From positions 4,588,001 through 4,652,000 of the forward strand of contig JASGIG010000001.1 in NCBI GenBank assembly GCA_047602055.1: DNA of 64,000 nucleotides, read 5' to 3'. Under the pieces are notes generated by a model that saw only the letters and a list, made by a program, of their open reading frames with translations, did not search any database and was not told the origin of the DNA. A program made the position numbers and the translations under genes. Positions 1 to 8,962 of the stretch are shown one piece after another; positions within the stretch are counted from its first letter, which is position 1, and each line of letters opens with the position of its first letter. Source of the DNA: JAODBQ01 sp047602055 (GTDB taxonomy: Bacteria; Actinomycetota; Acidimicrobiia; Acidimicrobiales; Ilumatobacteraceae).

Positions 1-1674
1 TTCCTGATGGACTGGGCCGACGCCGAGGGCGTCGCCGACCCGCTGGCCCGCGACTGCGACTACGGCACGCTGAACTTCAACGACCGAGACGAGGAGTTCT
101 TCGCCGCGGTGCGCAACACGCTCGCCGCGCTGTTCGCCCGGCACACCAAGGCCGAGCTGTACCGGGCCGCGCTCGACCATCTCCTGCTCGTCGCCCCGCT
201 GTACACCGTGGCCGACGTCCGCGGCGACGAGCAGCTGGCGTTCCGCGAGTACTTCGTCGACGTCGACCAGGGTGAGCGCGGCACCGTCGCCTGGGCAGGA
301 CCGTGGGCGCACCTGTCGGCGACGCCGCTGACGACGACGCGGCGCGCACCCCACGTCGGCGAGCACGACGCCATCGCGCTCCCGAGGCGGAGCGCGCCGT
401 CGCCGGCCTCCGAGGCCGATCCGTCGACGGCGCCGTTCGACGGACTGCACGTCCTCGACCTGTCGTGGGTGGGCGTCGGGCCGATGACCGCGGGGTACCT
501 CGCGTCGTACGGGGCGACGGTCGTCAAGATCGAGTCGTCGAAGCGGCCCGACGTGCTGCGCCTCAACCCGCCGTTCCGCGACGGCATCCCGGCGCTGAAC
601 AACAGCCACTTCTACGGCGACTTCAACGCCGGCAAGATGAGCGTCGGCCTCGACCTCAACGACGAGCGGGGTCGGGACGTCGCCTGGCGGCTGGTCGAGT
701 GGGCCGACGTGATCGTCGAGTCGTTCACACCCAAGGCCCTCGCCGGCTGGGACATGGACTACGCGTGCATCCGCGAGCGCAACCCGTCGGTGGTCATGCT
801 GTCGACGTGCATGCAGGGTCAGACCGGCCCGCGGCGGCTGTACCGCGGCTTCGGCAACCTGATGGCCGGCCTCGCCGGGTTCTACGAGATCGCCGGGTGG
901 CCGGACCGGACGCCGATCATGATCTACGGCGCGTACACCGACTTCGTCGCGCAGCGCTTCACCACCACCGCGCTGCTCGCCGCGCTCGACCACCGTCGGC
1001 GCACCGGCGAGGGCCAGCACATCGACGTCGCCCAGCTCGAGGCTGCACTGCAGTTCCTCGGCCCCGAGCTGCTCGCCTACGAGTTGGACGGGCGGGTGGC
1101 GACACGCGCCGGCAACCGCCACCCCGACCTCGTGCCCCACGGGGTGTTCCCGTGCCTGCCCGAGGCCGACCGCGCCGAGCGCTACCCGGCGGGCAGCCCC
1201 GGCGCCGAAGGCTGGGTGGCCATCAGCTGCGCCGACGACGAGCAGTGGCGCGCGCTGGTCGAGCTGACCGGTCTTCCCGACGAGGATCGCTGGGCGGCCG
1301 CCGAGGGACGGCGCGCCGACGAAACCCGCATCGAGGCGCTGCTCGCGGCGTGGACGTCGACCCGCCGCGGCAGCGAGATCACCGCGGCGCTGCAGCCGCG
1401 CGTCTCGTGCGCGCCGGTGCTCGGCGTGCCCGAGCTGCACACCGACCCGCAGATCCGCCACCGCGGCTACTGGGTGCCCCACGACCATCCCGTCTACGGG
1501 CGGGTGCCGTACTCGGGGATGCAAGCGACGATGTCGCTGACGCCCGGCGTGATCGCCGGCCCGGCGCCGTGCCTCGGGCAGCACACGTGGGACGTGCTGG
1601 AGTCGATCCTCGGTCTCGACAGCGACACCATCGCCGCCCTGCTCGTCGACGACGTCGCCGAGATCACCGGCTGA
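1..1674 (+). CDS. CaiB/BaiF-family CoA transferase, tandem-domain (5' end outside window)
   Basis: Class III CoA transferases of this family move CoA between acyl-CoA and a free acid in the cytoplasm. The reading frame is open from base 1, so the start lies upstream. About the first 120 residues look like the tail of one CaiB domain; a linker follows, and a second domain begins near residue 138 with the typical opening 'GLHVLDLSWVGVGPMTAGYL' and the segment 'ATVVKIES'. The C-terminal part has the family feature of a second small lobe ending near 'LGQHTWDVLESILGL'. Such two-domain fusions are known in actinobacteria. It is followed after about 45 bases by a short-chain dehydrogenase-like gene on the same strand, which suggests co-transcription and a role in acyl-CoA or steroid/lipid breakdown. 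The substrate cannot be told from sequence. Confidence 0.85.
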   Translation, partial: FLMDWADAEGVADPLARDCDYGTLNFNDRDEEFFAAVRNTLAALFARHTKAELYRAALDHLLLVAPLYTVADVRGDEQLAFREYFVDVDQGERGTVAWAGPWAHLSATPLTTTRRAPHVGEHDAIALPRRSAPSPASEADPSTAPFDGLHVLDLSWVGVGPMTAGYLASYGATVVKIESSKRPDVLRLNPPFRDGIPALNNSHFYGDFNAGKMSVGLDLNDERGRDVAWRLVEWADVIVESFTPKALAGWDMDYACIRERNPSVVMLSTCMQGQTGPRRLYRGFGNLMAGLAGFYEIAGWPDRTPIMIYGAYTDFVAQRFTTTALLAALDHRRRTGEGQHIDVAQLEAALQFLGPELLAYELDGRVATRAGNRHPDLVPHGVFPCLPEADRAERYPAGSPGAEGWVAISCADDEQWRALVELTGLPDEDRWAAAEGRRADETRIEALLAAWTSTRRGSEITAALQPRVSCAPVLGVPELHTDPQIRHRGYWVPHDHPVYGRVPYSGMQATMSLTPGVIAGPAPCLGQHTWDVLESILGLDSDTIAALLVDDVAEITG

Positions 1675-1717
1675 AGATCCCGGGCCGCGTACGGTGCCGG
1701 CGGAGGAGGTCGCGGGG

Positions 1718-2431
1718 ATGGAGTGGAGTGGCAAGAAGGTCGTCGTCATCGGCGGGACGTCGGGGATCGGCCGCACCGTCGCGTCGCGGTCCGCAGCGCT
1801 CGGCGCCGAAGTCGTCGTCGCCTCCAGCAGCCAGGCCAAGGTCGACGCGGCCCGCGCCGAGCTGCCGGCCGGCGCCGAGGCGCTCGTCGTCGACGTCACC
1901 GACGAGGGCCAGGTGGCATCGCTGTTCGGGCGGGTCGGCCCGTTCGATCATCTCGTCTACACCGCCGGCGACTGGGGGTCGATGGCCGGCGAGCGCCTGG
2001 CCGGCCTCGACCTGGAACGAGCGCCCGACGTGTTCGCGGTGCGGTTCTGGGGCGCCCTCACGGCGGCGAAGCACGCCCACCGGTCGATGACGCCGGGCGG
2101 CTCGATCACGCTCACCGACGGGCTCATCGCCCACCGGCCCCGCCCCGGCGCCGCGGTCCGCACCGCGATGGCCGGCGCGATCGAGCACCTCGTCACCGGG
2201 CTCGCCGTCGAGCTCGCACCGGTGCGGGTGAACGCGGTGTGCCCCGGCATGATCGCCACGGACGTGCTCGCGTCCATCCCCGCCGAGCGGATCACGGCGA
2301 TGACCGCACGCCAGGCCGTGCCGCGGCCGGGCACGCCCGACGAGGCCGCAGAGGCCTACCTGTACCTGATGCGCGGCACGTACACGACCGGCCAGGTGCT
2401 ACGCGTCGACGGCGGGATGAGCCTGACCTGA
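1718..2431 (+). CDS. SDR-like protein lacking the catalytic Tyr-x-x-x-Lys
   Basis: Short-chain dehydrogenase/reductase fold with an N-terminal dinucleotide site 'GGTSGIGR' around residue 10 and a late 'RVNAVCPGMIATDV' segment typical of the family. The C-terminus 'GQVLRVDGGMSLT' is also standard. The usual active-site Tyr-x-x-x-Lys is missing: where it should lie, before 'EHLVTGLAVELAP', the sequence reads 'AAVRTAMAGAI', so both Tyr and Lys are replaced. It may bind NAD(P) without being a classical dehydrogenase. The ATG at 1718 is chosen over the in-frame GTG at 1694 because a strong GGAGGAGG ribosome site sits 7 bases before it. Confidence 0.85.
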   Translation: MEWSGKKVVVIGGTSGIGRTVASRSAALGAEVVVASSSQAKVDAARAELPAGAEALVVDVTDEGQVASLFGRVGPFDHLVYTAGDWGSMAGERLAGLDLERAPDVFAVRFWGALTAAKHAHRSMTPGGSITLTDGLIAHRPRPGAAVRTAMAGAIEHLVTGLAVELAPVRVNAVCPGMIATDVLASIPAERITAMTARQAVPRPGTPDEAAEAYLYLMRGTYTTGQVLRVDGGMSLT

Positions 2432-2435
2432 CCGG

Positions 2436-3089
2436 TCAGGCGCTGCCGGCGTCCCAGGCGTCGCGCATCGACATCCGCCAGCGAGCGGTGGCACGCAACT
2501 GCACGACGATCCCGACGATCGCCAGCGCTGCGTACATCGCCGTCCACCACCAGCCGTGATCGGCGGCCTCGATCACCCGGTCGCTGGAGACGTCACCGGT
2601 ATCGAGCGCGCCGGTCAGGAACATGATCCCGCCGACGATCGCCGCCGCGCCGGCCATCGCGCTGAGCACCACGAGCAGCAGCATCGGCATGTCGGCGATC
2701 AACGCCAGCAACGCCAGCAACACCCCCGCCGCGATGCCGACGAGCACGACCAGCCAGCGCCAGTGGATGTTCAGCGCGTACATCGCGCTGCTGCCCAGCG
2801 CGAAGCCGATCGCCCCCATCGTCAACACGACGGCAACGGCGTAGTACAGGTAGGCGAACAGCGCGAACACCACCGCGGTGACGAGCCCGACGATCCAGCC
2901 GACGCCCGTGGACAGGAAGCCGTCGTTGCCGATCGCCGCCACCAGCCCGGCACCGAACGAGAACCCGGCGAACGCACCCCAGATCGGGATGACCAGGCGC
3001 ATCGTCAGATAACCCTGGAAGCAGAACGCCGCGCCGATGAGGACGGCGATGATCCCGAAGAAGACGTCGGCTCCGCTGAGCGCCAGCAT
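2436..3089 (-). CDS. Multi-pass membrane protein, DUF4203/TMEM198-like
   Basis: A 217-residue protein made almost wholly of hydrophobic helices (about six or seven), with small loops such as 'LNIHWRW' and a short charged tail. The alternation of Gly/Ala-rich helices and the overall layout resemble the DUF4203 family of bacterial membrane proteins of unknown role. It is convergent with the SDR-like gene, the two stops being only a few bases apart. No catalytic motif is visible. Function unknown; the family assignment is from memory of the pattern. Confidence 0.7.
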   Translation of the reverse strand: MLALSGADVFFGIIAVLIGAAFCFQGYLTMRLVIPIWGAFAGFSFGAGLVAAIGNDGFLSTGVGWIVGLVTAVVFALFAYLYYAVAVVLTMGAIGFALGSSAMYALNIHWRWLVVLVGIAAGVLLALLALIADMPMLLLVVLSAMAGAAAIVGGIMFLTGALDTGDVSSDRVIEAADHGWWWTAMYAALAIVGIVVQLRATARWRMSMRDAWDAGSA

Positions 3090-3343
3090 CTCGATCAGCT
3101 CCCGGTCCGTGTGCGGTCGTCAGTCGTCATGCGCAGATCCCATCGTCGGTCGGACGACGGCCAATGTAGGCCGCCGGCGTCCGTCGCCGTCGCGACCCGT
3201 CGCCGACCAGTGGTACGCACCGGCACCGACCTGCGCCTCCGGCAGGTCGCGTGCCGCTCGACGTCAACCGGTGACGCCACCGGGCGGGGGGGTCACCCAG
3301 TTCGGGTGTGCACGACGTGGCCGACCCGGTGCAGGATGGCGGC

Positions 3344-3730
3344 ATGCTGCGCTTCATCGCCAGGACCGTGATCCTGCTGATCGCCAACGCGATCGGCTTG
3401 ATCGTCGCCGCGTGGGCCCTCCCGGACATGAGCCTGAGCTTCACCGGGTTGATCCTCGACACCGTCGTGTTCACCGTCATCGTGATGCTCGCCCAGCCGT
3501 TCATCGCCAAGACGGCGATGAAGAACGGCGGCTCGCTCACCGGCGCGTCCGCGCTCCTCGCCGCGTTCGTCGCCCTCGTCCTGACCAACTGGTGGTCCGA
3601 CGACATGCAGATCCGCGGGGCGACCACCTGGCTGCTGGCCACCGTCATCGTGTGGGCTGCAGCGCTGATCGCCGCACTCCTGCTGCCGACGGTGATGTTC
3701 AAGAAGTGGCTGGCCCAGCAGAACGGCTGA
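3344..3730 (+). CDS. Small four-helix membrane protein
   Basis: A 128-residue protein with four hydrophobic helices: one right after the start ('FIARTVILLIANAIGLIV'), a pair in the middle and one near the end ('LLATVIVWAAALIAALLLP'). The layout resembles small phage-holin-superfamily or YvlD-like membrane proteins, but no specific motif supports a function. The ATG at 3344 is preferred to an in-frame start 36 bases upstream since the added residues are polar and unlike a membrane-protein start. Neighbouring genes give no clue. Confidence 0.6.
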   Translation: MLRFIARTVILLIANAIGLIVAAWALPDMSLSFTGLILDTVVFTVIVMLAQPFIAKTAMKNGGSLTGASALLAAFVALVLTNWWSDDMQIRGATTWLLATVIVWAAALIAALLLPTVMFKKWLAQQNG

Positions 3731-3772
3731 GCGACTGATCGGCCGAGCGGGCCGGCGAGCGCTCCAGCGCCT

Positions 3773-3990
3773 TCATCTCGCCGTTGCCGACGACGATCTC
3801 GGTGCCGTCGTCACCATGTCCGGCGTCACGGTCATCGTGCCGTCGACGAGGTCGTGGCCATCGACGGACCCCGACACGAACGCGTTGCCGTCGAGGTCGC
3901 CGGCGGCGACGTCGCGGCAGCTCCGCCTTGGCCACCCAGCCACGACCGCTGCTGCACGCCGCGAGCGCGAGCGGCGCAGATCCGAGATGA
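3773..3990 (-). pseudogene. Remnant of a META/HslJ-like lipoprotein
   Basis: No intact gene lies between 3731 and 4060. On the minus strand one frame shows a lipoprotein signal end 'LALAACSSGRGWVAKAEL'; the next frame carries 'LDGNAFVSGSVDGHDLVDGT' followed by 'MTVT', which resembles the start of a META/HslJ domain; the first frame resumes with 'DGTEIVVGNGEM'. This reads as a lipoprotein gene broken by two frame changes and cut short. The similarity is judged by eye, so the family name is tentative. Confidence 0.4.
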
Positions 3991-4060
3991 GGCTCGACGT
4001 CATCGCGTCGTGATCACCCGGCGGTGCGGCCGTCGCATCACCTTTTCAGGGTCGATTCGC

Positions 4061-6379
4061 CTACAGGTACTCGCGCCGGCGGAGGATGCCGAGCACCGCC
4101 CAGCCGTACGCCGGCGGCACGTAGAACGTGCACAGCCGGTAGAGCATCGCCGCCGAGAAGGCGAACTCGACCGGCACCCCGATCGAGACGAGCCCGGCGG
4201 TGAGGCCTGCCTCGGCGATGCCCAACCCGCCGGGGATCGGCGACACACCGGAGACGAAGCGGATGAAGGCCGTCACGACGAGCAACCCGGCGAACGGGGC
4301 GCTGAGACCGAGAGCCCGCAGGCACAGCCCCATCGCCACGGCGTGGAGCAGCTCGGTGAGGATGCTGCCGCCGAGCAGCAGGGCGGACTTCGCCGGCGAC
4401 TTGAGCACCGCCAGCGCCGACCAGATCTCCTTGACGTGCGGGCTGATCCGCTTGCGGACCACCGGGATCAGCAGGATCACCGACGCGATCACGGCGACGA
4501 CGATCAGGATGATCAGCAGCAGTCGCATGTCCAGGTTGAAGTTGTCGCCGCCGAGCTGCGACAGGCTGAGGTCGGTCACCGAGAACGTGATCGCCATGAC
4601 GATGATCTCGGCGGCGAAGCCGGCGCCGGTGTCGATGATCGACGCGCTGAGCGCCGCTGTCGGGGCGACGCCGTACTTCTGCTGGAAGCGCATCGTCGCC
4701 GCGATCCGCCCGGCGGCGGCCGGAGCGGCGACGTCGATGAACGGGAACGAGTACTGCAACAGGAACACCGGCCCGGTCGGCAGCGGCGTGCGGCACGCCC
4801 CGAGCATGCTCAGCCCACCGCCGAGGCGCACCGCCTGGGCCATCACGAACGCGAAGATCAGCCACCACCAGTTCGCGCCCTCCAGCGAGCTGCGGATCTC
4901 GCTCCAGTCGAGATCGGCGAACGTCGACACCAGGAACATCGCCGCGACGCCGAGCAGGATCGTGGTGGTCACCATCGCCCGGCTGATGCGCTGGACCTTC
5001 TCGAGCTGCGGCTCCTCGACACCCGCACGCTCGGCAAGCCGGGCGCGCAGCGCAGCCAGGTCGAGGCCTGACGCCTTCACCCGCCGGCGCAGCTCGGGCG
5101 GCAGCACCGGCGGCTGCAGGTAGCGCACCAGCTGCTCGGCGCCGTGGGGATGGCAGGCGAGGAACCCCTCGATCGCCGTATCGGTGCCGCCGACGACGGC
5201 GAGGCTGACGAGCAGCTGGGCACGGTCGATCTGCCGGGAGCGGCGATCGCTGGCCAGCACGGCACGGTCGAGATCGGTGAACATCAGCGTGCCGTCCGCC
5301 ATCACGGCCAGCCGCTCCGGGCTGATCGCCCGGTGGACGAGGTCGCCGTCGTGCAGGCGGGCCAGCAGGTCCCAGGCGGCATCTGCCGACGACGCCGTCA
5401 GCCGTTCCAGGCGGTCGACGCCGGCTGCCGACACGACCATCACGACATCCCCGTTGGGCGCCTTGCCGACCACTGTCGGCGCCGGCACCTCGACGCCGTG
5501 GCGGATCGCGACGAGCGCCATCAGCGCCTCGTGCTCGGCCTGCTGGATGCGGGTGACCGCGAGGTGGGCGCCCGGACCGCGCATCGTCAACCAGCGCGAC
5601 ACCGCCGCGCCGAGCTGACCGTTCCACGCGTCGCGCCCGAAGATCTCGATCGACACCGGGCCTGTGGCCGATTCGCCGGCGAAGCGGGCGACGCCGTCAC
5701 GCCGGCGCGGCAGCGGGCGGATCCCGGTGATCCTGGCCTCGAGCTGATCGAGCGTCGCCTGCACCCGTTCGACCGACGGCAGACCACCCGGCGAGCCGAA
5801 CAGCAGGTGGACCGCTGCGGCGGCGATCCAGGCGACGAGCAGCGCCGTGAGGACGCCGTTGAGGTTGGTCCCCCCGAGCGCCAGCGTGGCGACGGCCAGG
5901 ATGCCGACGACGACGTGGCCGGCGTAGCGCAGCGGGCGCACGACGTGCGGCGAGGCGACGGCGAACACCGTGACCACCAGCGTCAGCCGCACGAGCGGGA
6001 GCACCGACGACCCGCTCGGCAGCACGGCCGTCACCGCCGCGCCCGCCGGCCCGACGAACAGGTGGTACAGCACGAACGTGACCACCCCGCCGAACGCACC
6101 GGCGACGACGACGTCCCGGCTCAGCGTCCAGCGCCGGTCCACCAGGGACAGCACGAGCAGCGCACCGGCGGCGATCGAGGCGAGCAGCATCAGCGTCCAC
6201 CACACGTGGCGCAGGAACGTCCAGCCACCGACGATCGAGGCGATCCCGATGCCGGTCGTCCCGCCGCCGGGTTGTGCCTGCACGACGATCCCGAGGGCGA
6301 CGATGCCGGCGACGAGCAGGGCGACGTCGGTCGGCCGGCGAGCGCGCCAGTCGTCCGGCGCGGCACTCCAGACGTTCAC
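4061..6379 (-). CDS. Membrane protein with kinase-like domain and LPG-synthase/flippase-type C-terminus
   Basis: 772 residues in three parts. The first ~215 contain about six membrane helices. Residues ~215-470 form a cytoplasmic protein-kinase-like fold with 'DGDLVHRAISPERL' (catalytic-loop like) and 'FTDLDRA' (metal-binding Asp). The last ~280 are an eight-helix YbhN/UPF0104 domain, the class of the lysyl-phosphatidylglycerol synthase membrane half and glycolipid flippases. This three-part layout occurs in actinobacterial envelope proteins and suggests lipid-linked precursor transport coupled to a kinase-like regulator. The GTG start at 6379 overlaps the stop of the LuxR gene by 4 bases (GTGA), so the two are translationally coupled. 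Confidence 0.8.
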   Translation of the reverse strand: MNVWSAAPDDWRARRPTDVALLVAGIVALGIVVQAQPGGGTTGIGIASIVGGWTFLRHVWWTLMLLASIAAGALLVLSLVDRRWTLSRDVVVAGAFGGVVTFVLYHLFVGPAGAAVTAVLPSGSSVLPLVRLTLVVTVFAVASPHVVRPLRYAGHVVVGILAVATLALGGTNLNGVLTALLVAWIAAAAVHLLFGSPGGLPSVERVQATLDQLEARITGIRPLPRRRDGVARFAGESATGPVSIEIFGRDAWNGQLGAAVSRWLTMRGPGAHLAVTRIQQAEHEALMALVAIRHGVEVPAPTVVGKAPNGDVVMVVSAAGVDRLERLTASSADAAWDLLARLHDGDLVHRAISPERLAVMADGTLMFTDLDRAVLASDRRSRQIDRAQLLVSLAVVGGTDTAIEGFLACHPHGAEQLVRYLQPPVLPPELRRRVKASGLDLAALRARLAERAGVEEPQLEKVQRISRAMVTTTILLGVAAMFLVSTFADLDWSEIRSSLEGANWWWLIFAFVMAQAVRLGGGLSMLGACRTPLPTGPVFLLQYSFPFIDVAAPAAAGRIAATMRFQQKYGVAPTAALSASIIDTGAGFAAEIIVMAITFSVTDLSLSQLGGDNFNLDMRLLLIILIVVAVIASVILLIPVVRKRISPHVKEIWSALAVLKSPAKSALLLGGSILTELLHAVAMGLCLRALGLSAPFAGLLVVTAFIRFVSGVSPIPGGLGIAEAGLTAGLVSIGVPVEFAFSAAMLYRLCTFYVPPAYGWAVLGILRRREYL

Positions 6380-8910
6380 AACAACCCGTGCGCGACGGCC
6401 GCGTCGACGGCGGCCGAGCGCGCCGACACGCCGAGCTTGCGGTAGATCGACTTCATGTTCGACTTGACGGTGTTGACCGACAGGTTCAGCCGCTGACCGA
6501 TCTCGCCGTAGGTGAGATGGCTGGGCAGCAGCTCCAGCACCGTGCGCTCCCGCGCCGTCAGCGGCCCGAACAGCCGCGCCGGCGGCGCCGATCGGTCGGC
6601 GAGCAGGTGCGTGGCGAGGGCCGGGTGCAGGCGGGCCAACGGCGTGCGCCGCAGCACGGCGTCGACCTGGCGGCCGCGGCCGAGGAACGGCGACACCCAG
6701 CCCAGCGATGCGGCCTCTTCCACCGTCGCCGTCAACCGCCACACCGCACCGCCGTCGCCCGTGGTGGTAGCGGTGGCCGCGGCGAGGAGGCACTGCGCCG
6801 TGATCCGCTCGGCCACCGGCCACGCGGTGAACCCGGCGAGCGCGGTGGCCACCTCGCCGGGGCGGCCGTCGGCGATCGCCAGGTCGGCCAGCGCCAGCGC
6901 CCGGGCCGGCGAGGCCGGCATCGCGTCGATCGTCATCGCCGCGATCTCGAACTGCCCGTGGCGGATCAGGGCACGAGCCTCGATCTCGTCGATCGGCGCC
7001 AGCAACGGCGCCGACACCGGGTGCTCCAGACCCAGGCGGACCTCACGGGCCGCCGCCAGCCCGGCGGCCGCGCCGTCGCGCAGGAAGCGGACGTGCGCGT
7101 CGACGGCCCCGGCACGGGCCCTGCTCCAGTCGAAGTTGAGCAGCTCGGCGTGGAGCAGCGCCTCGGCCGTGCAGCGATCGGCGCACTCGAAGTTCCCGGC
7201 GCCGAGCTGCCCCCAGGCCTCGACGACGAGCGCCTCGAAGTGGCCGAGGTGCGGCCGCAGCCCGCGCTCGGCGAACTCGGCGGTCACCCGCTGGACGCGC
7301 CCCAGGGGTCCACGCAGCTGCCCGCCGAGCATGTCCGCCCATGCCCGCAGGGCGGCGACGATCAGGTCGAACACCTCGTTCGTCGTCGTCGTCCGAGCCC
7401 GGTCGAGCCAGGCCCGCGCTCGGGGCATGTCGCCGCTGGCCAACATGACGCGGACGGCGCTGGACACGAGCACGCCCTCGACCGGCGGCAGCAGCCCGGC
7501 GCGCTGCTCCATCGCCTCGAACGAGTCGAGGTGCCGCGTCGCCGCCTCGAGGTCGCCGACGAGCATCCCGAGGACGCAGCGCGTCGCATGCGAGCGCGGC
7601 ACCAAGCGCTCGTCGTGGGGATCGAGCAGGTGCTCGGCACGGTCGCACCACACCCAAGCCTGGCGGGCACTGCCGGCGAACACCCACGCCAGGGCGATGT
7701 CGAAGGCCAGCCCGGCGTCGTCGACGAGCTGCGGGCGAGGCAGCCGGCCGAGCATGGCGACCAGCCCGACGCGGTCGGCCACGTCGGACAGCTCGACCGT
7801 CGGTGTCATCACCAACCGGCTCGTGGCGTCGCGCTGGCCGGCGGCGAGCAGGTGGCGGTGCGCCTCGTTCAGCTGACCACGATCGCCGCACAGCTCGGCC
7901 ATCTGGCGGTGCAGCTCGGCATGGCGCGCCGGGTCGACCCAGGACAGGCGGCGGTCGAGCACCTCGCGGACGACGGCGTTGAAGCGCAGCAGCCCAGGAC
8001 GGTCGGGCACGACCGACAGCAGCCGCGCCCGGCGCAGGCGGTCGATCACGACCGGCGCATCGTCGCCGGCGAGCAGCCGGCTGGCCTCGCCGTCGAGCAG
8101 CTCGGCCACGGCCAGGGACAGGGCCAGGTCGAGCTCGCGCCGCGCCAGCCCGCCGACGATCTCGATCATCACGTGGTCGTGGAGGAGATGCGCAGGGTCG
8201 ACGAGCACCGCCCGCGCCCGCTCGGGATCGGGGGCGTCGCGGATCGCCGACAGCGCCAGGACCATACCGATCGGCCAACCCGCCAGCCGGCGGTTGAGGC
8301 CGACGACGTCCTCGGCGGCCAACGCACCCGGTGCGATCGTCGCGGCGGCGGCGAGCGCCTCCGCCTCGTCGAACGCGAGGTCGCGCTCGCCGACGTCGGT
8401 GACCACCCCGTGCGCTCGCCACGCCGCCATCGGCAGGGGCGGCTCGCCGTGGCCGATCAGCACGACGCGCAGGTGGTGCGCCAGCCGCTCGACGAGCGCG
8501 GCGACGGCGCCCGCATCGTGGGCCTGCGCCAACGACTGCAACCCGTCGACGACGAGCACGCCGCCGCCGAAGCGCTCGACGTGGGCGACCAGCCGTTCCA
8601 GCTGATCGCCGTCGCCGGCAGCCTGATCGCCGTCGCCGACAGCCGGATCGAGCAGGTGGCCACTGGCCGCCTCGACGAGGGCGGCCCACGGTGACTGGCC
8701 ATGGTGATCGCCGGCATCGGCGCGCAGCCAGCCGACGTCGCGTTTGCAACCACGTGCCCACTGGGCCACGGCGGTGGTGGCGCCGTAGCCGGGCAGTGCC
8801 GTGACCGCGACGATCGGATGAGCCTCGTCGAACAGCGCCGTCAGCCGGGGGCGGGCGATCTCGACGGCGGCGGCGGCGGGAACGCCGGGCCGGTGGCGGA
8901 CCAGCGTCAT
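6376..8910 (-). CDS. Large LuxR-family (MalT/LAL-like) transcription regulator
   Basis: About 844 residues. The C-terminus is a clear LuxR helix-turn-helix: 'LTARERTVLELLPSHLTYGE' followed by 'LNLSVNTVKSNMKSIYRKLG'. The middle is helical and repeat-like as in MalT/LAL regulators, and the N-terminus resembles their nucleotide-binding domain. The P-loop is altered: 'LPGYGATTAVAQW' has Ala where the usual GYGKTT has Lys, so ATP binding may be lost. A Walker-B-like 'GGVLVVDGLQSL' follows. The start at 8910 is the first ATG in good register; in-frame GTG codons near 8944 are alternatives. It lies between a ClC channel gene upstream and the flippase-like gene it overlaps. Confidence 0.85.
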   Translation of the reverse strand: MTLVRHRPGVPAAAAVEIARPRLTALFDEAHPIVAVTALPGYGATTAVAQWARGCKRDVGWLRADAGDHHGQSPWAALVEAASGHLLDPAVGDGDQAAGDGDQLERLVAHVERFGGGVLVVDGLQSLAQAHDAGAVAALVERLAHHLRVVLIGHGEPPLPMAAWRAHGVVTDVGERDLAFDEAEALAAAATIAPGALAAEDVVGLNRRLAGWPIGMVLALSAIRDAPDPERARAVLVDPAHLLHDHVMIEIVGGLARRELDLALSLAVAELLDGEASRLLAGDDAPVVIDRLRRARLLSVVPDRPGLLRFNAVVREVLDRRLSWVDPARHAELHRQMAELCGDRGQLNEAHRHLLAAGQRDATSRLVMTPTVELSDVADRVGLVAMLGRLPRPQLVDDAGLAFDIALAWVFAGSARQAWVWCDRAEHLLDPHDERLVPRSHATRCVLGMLVGDLEAATRHLDSFEAMEQRAGLLPPVEGVLVSSAVRVMLASGDMPRARAWLDRARTTTTNEVFDLIVAALRAWADMLGGQLRGPLGRVQRVTAEFAERGLRPHLGHFEALVVEAWGQLGAGNFECADRCTAEALLHAELLNFDWSRARAGAVDAHVRFLRDGAAAGLAAAREVRLGLEHPVSAPLLAPIDEIEARALIRHGQFEIAAMTIDAMPASPARALALADLAIADGRPGEVATALAGFTAWPVAERITAQCLLAAATATTTGDGGAVWRLTATVEEAASLGWVSPFLGRGRQVDAVLRRTPLARLHPALATHLLADRSAPPARLFGPLTARERTVLELLPSHLTYGEIGQRLNLSVNTVKSNMKSIYRKLGVSARSAAVDAAVAHGLL

Positions 8911-8962
8911 GGCACCTGACGCCTGCGGGCTGGACGCAGTCACGACTAGCGACCATACCTGC

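Noticed and set aside
303..2090. A 595-codon Arg-rich open frame over the CaiB gene
   Set aside because: Composition is typical of a frame-shifted shadow and it spans two real genes.
6274..8694. An 806-codon open frame on the plus strand, opposite the LuxR gene
   Set aside because: It is an Arg/Gln/Pro-rich shadow caused by the high GC content; the minus strand has a coherent LuxR protein with a clear C-terminal DNA-binding domain.
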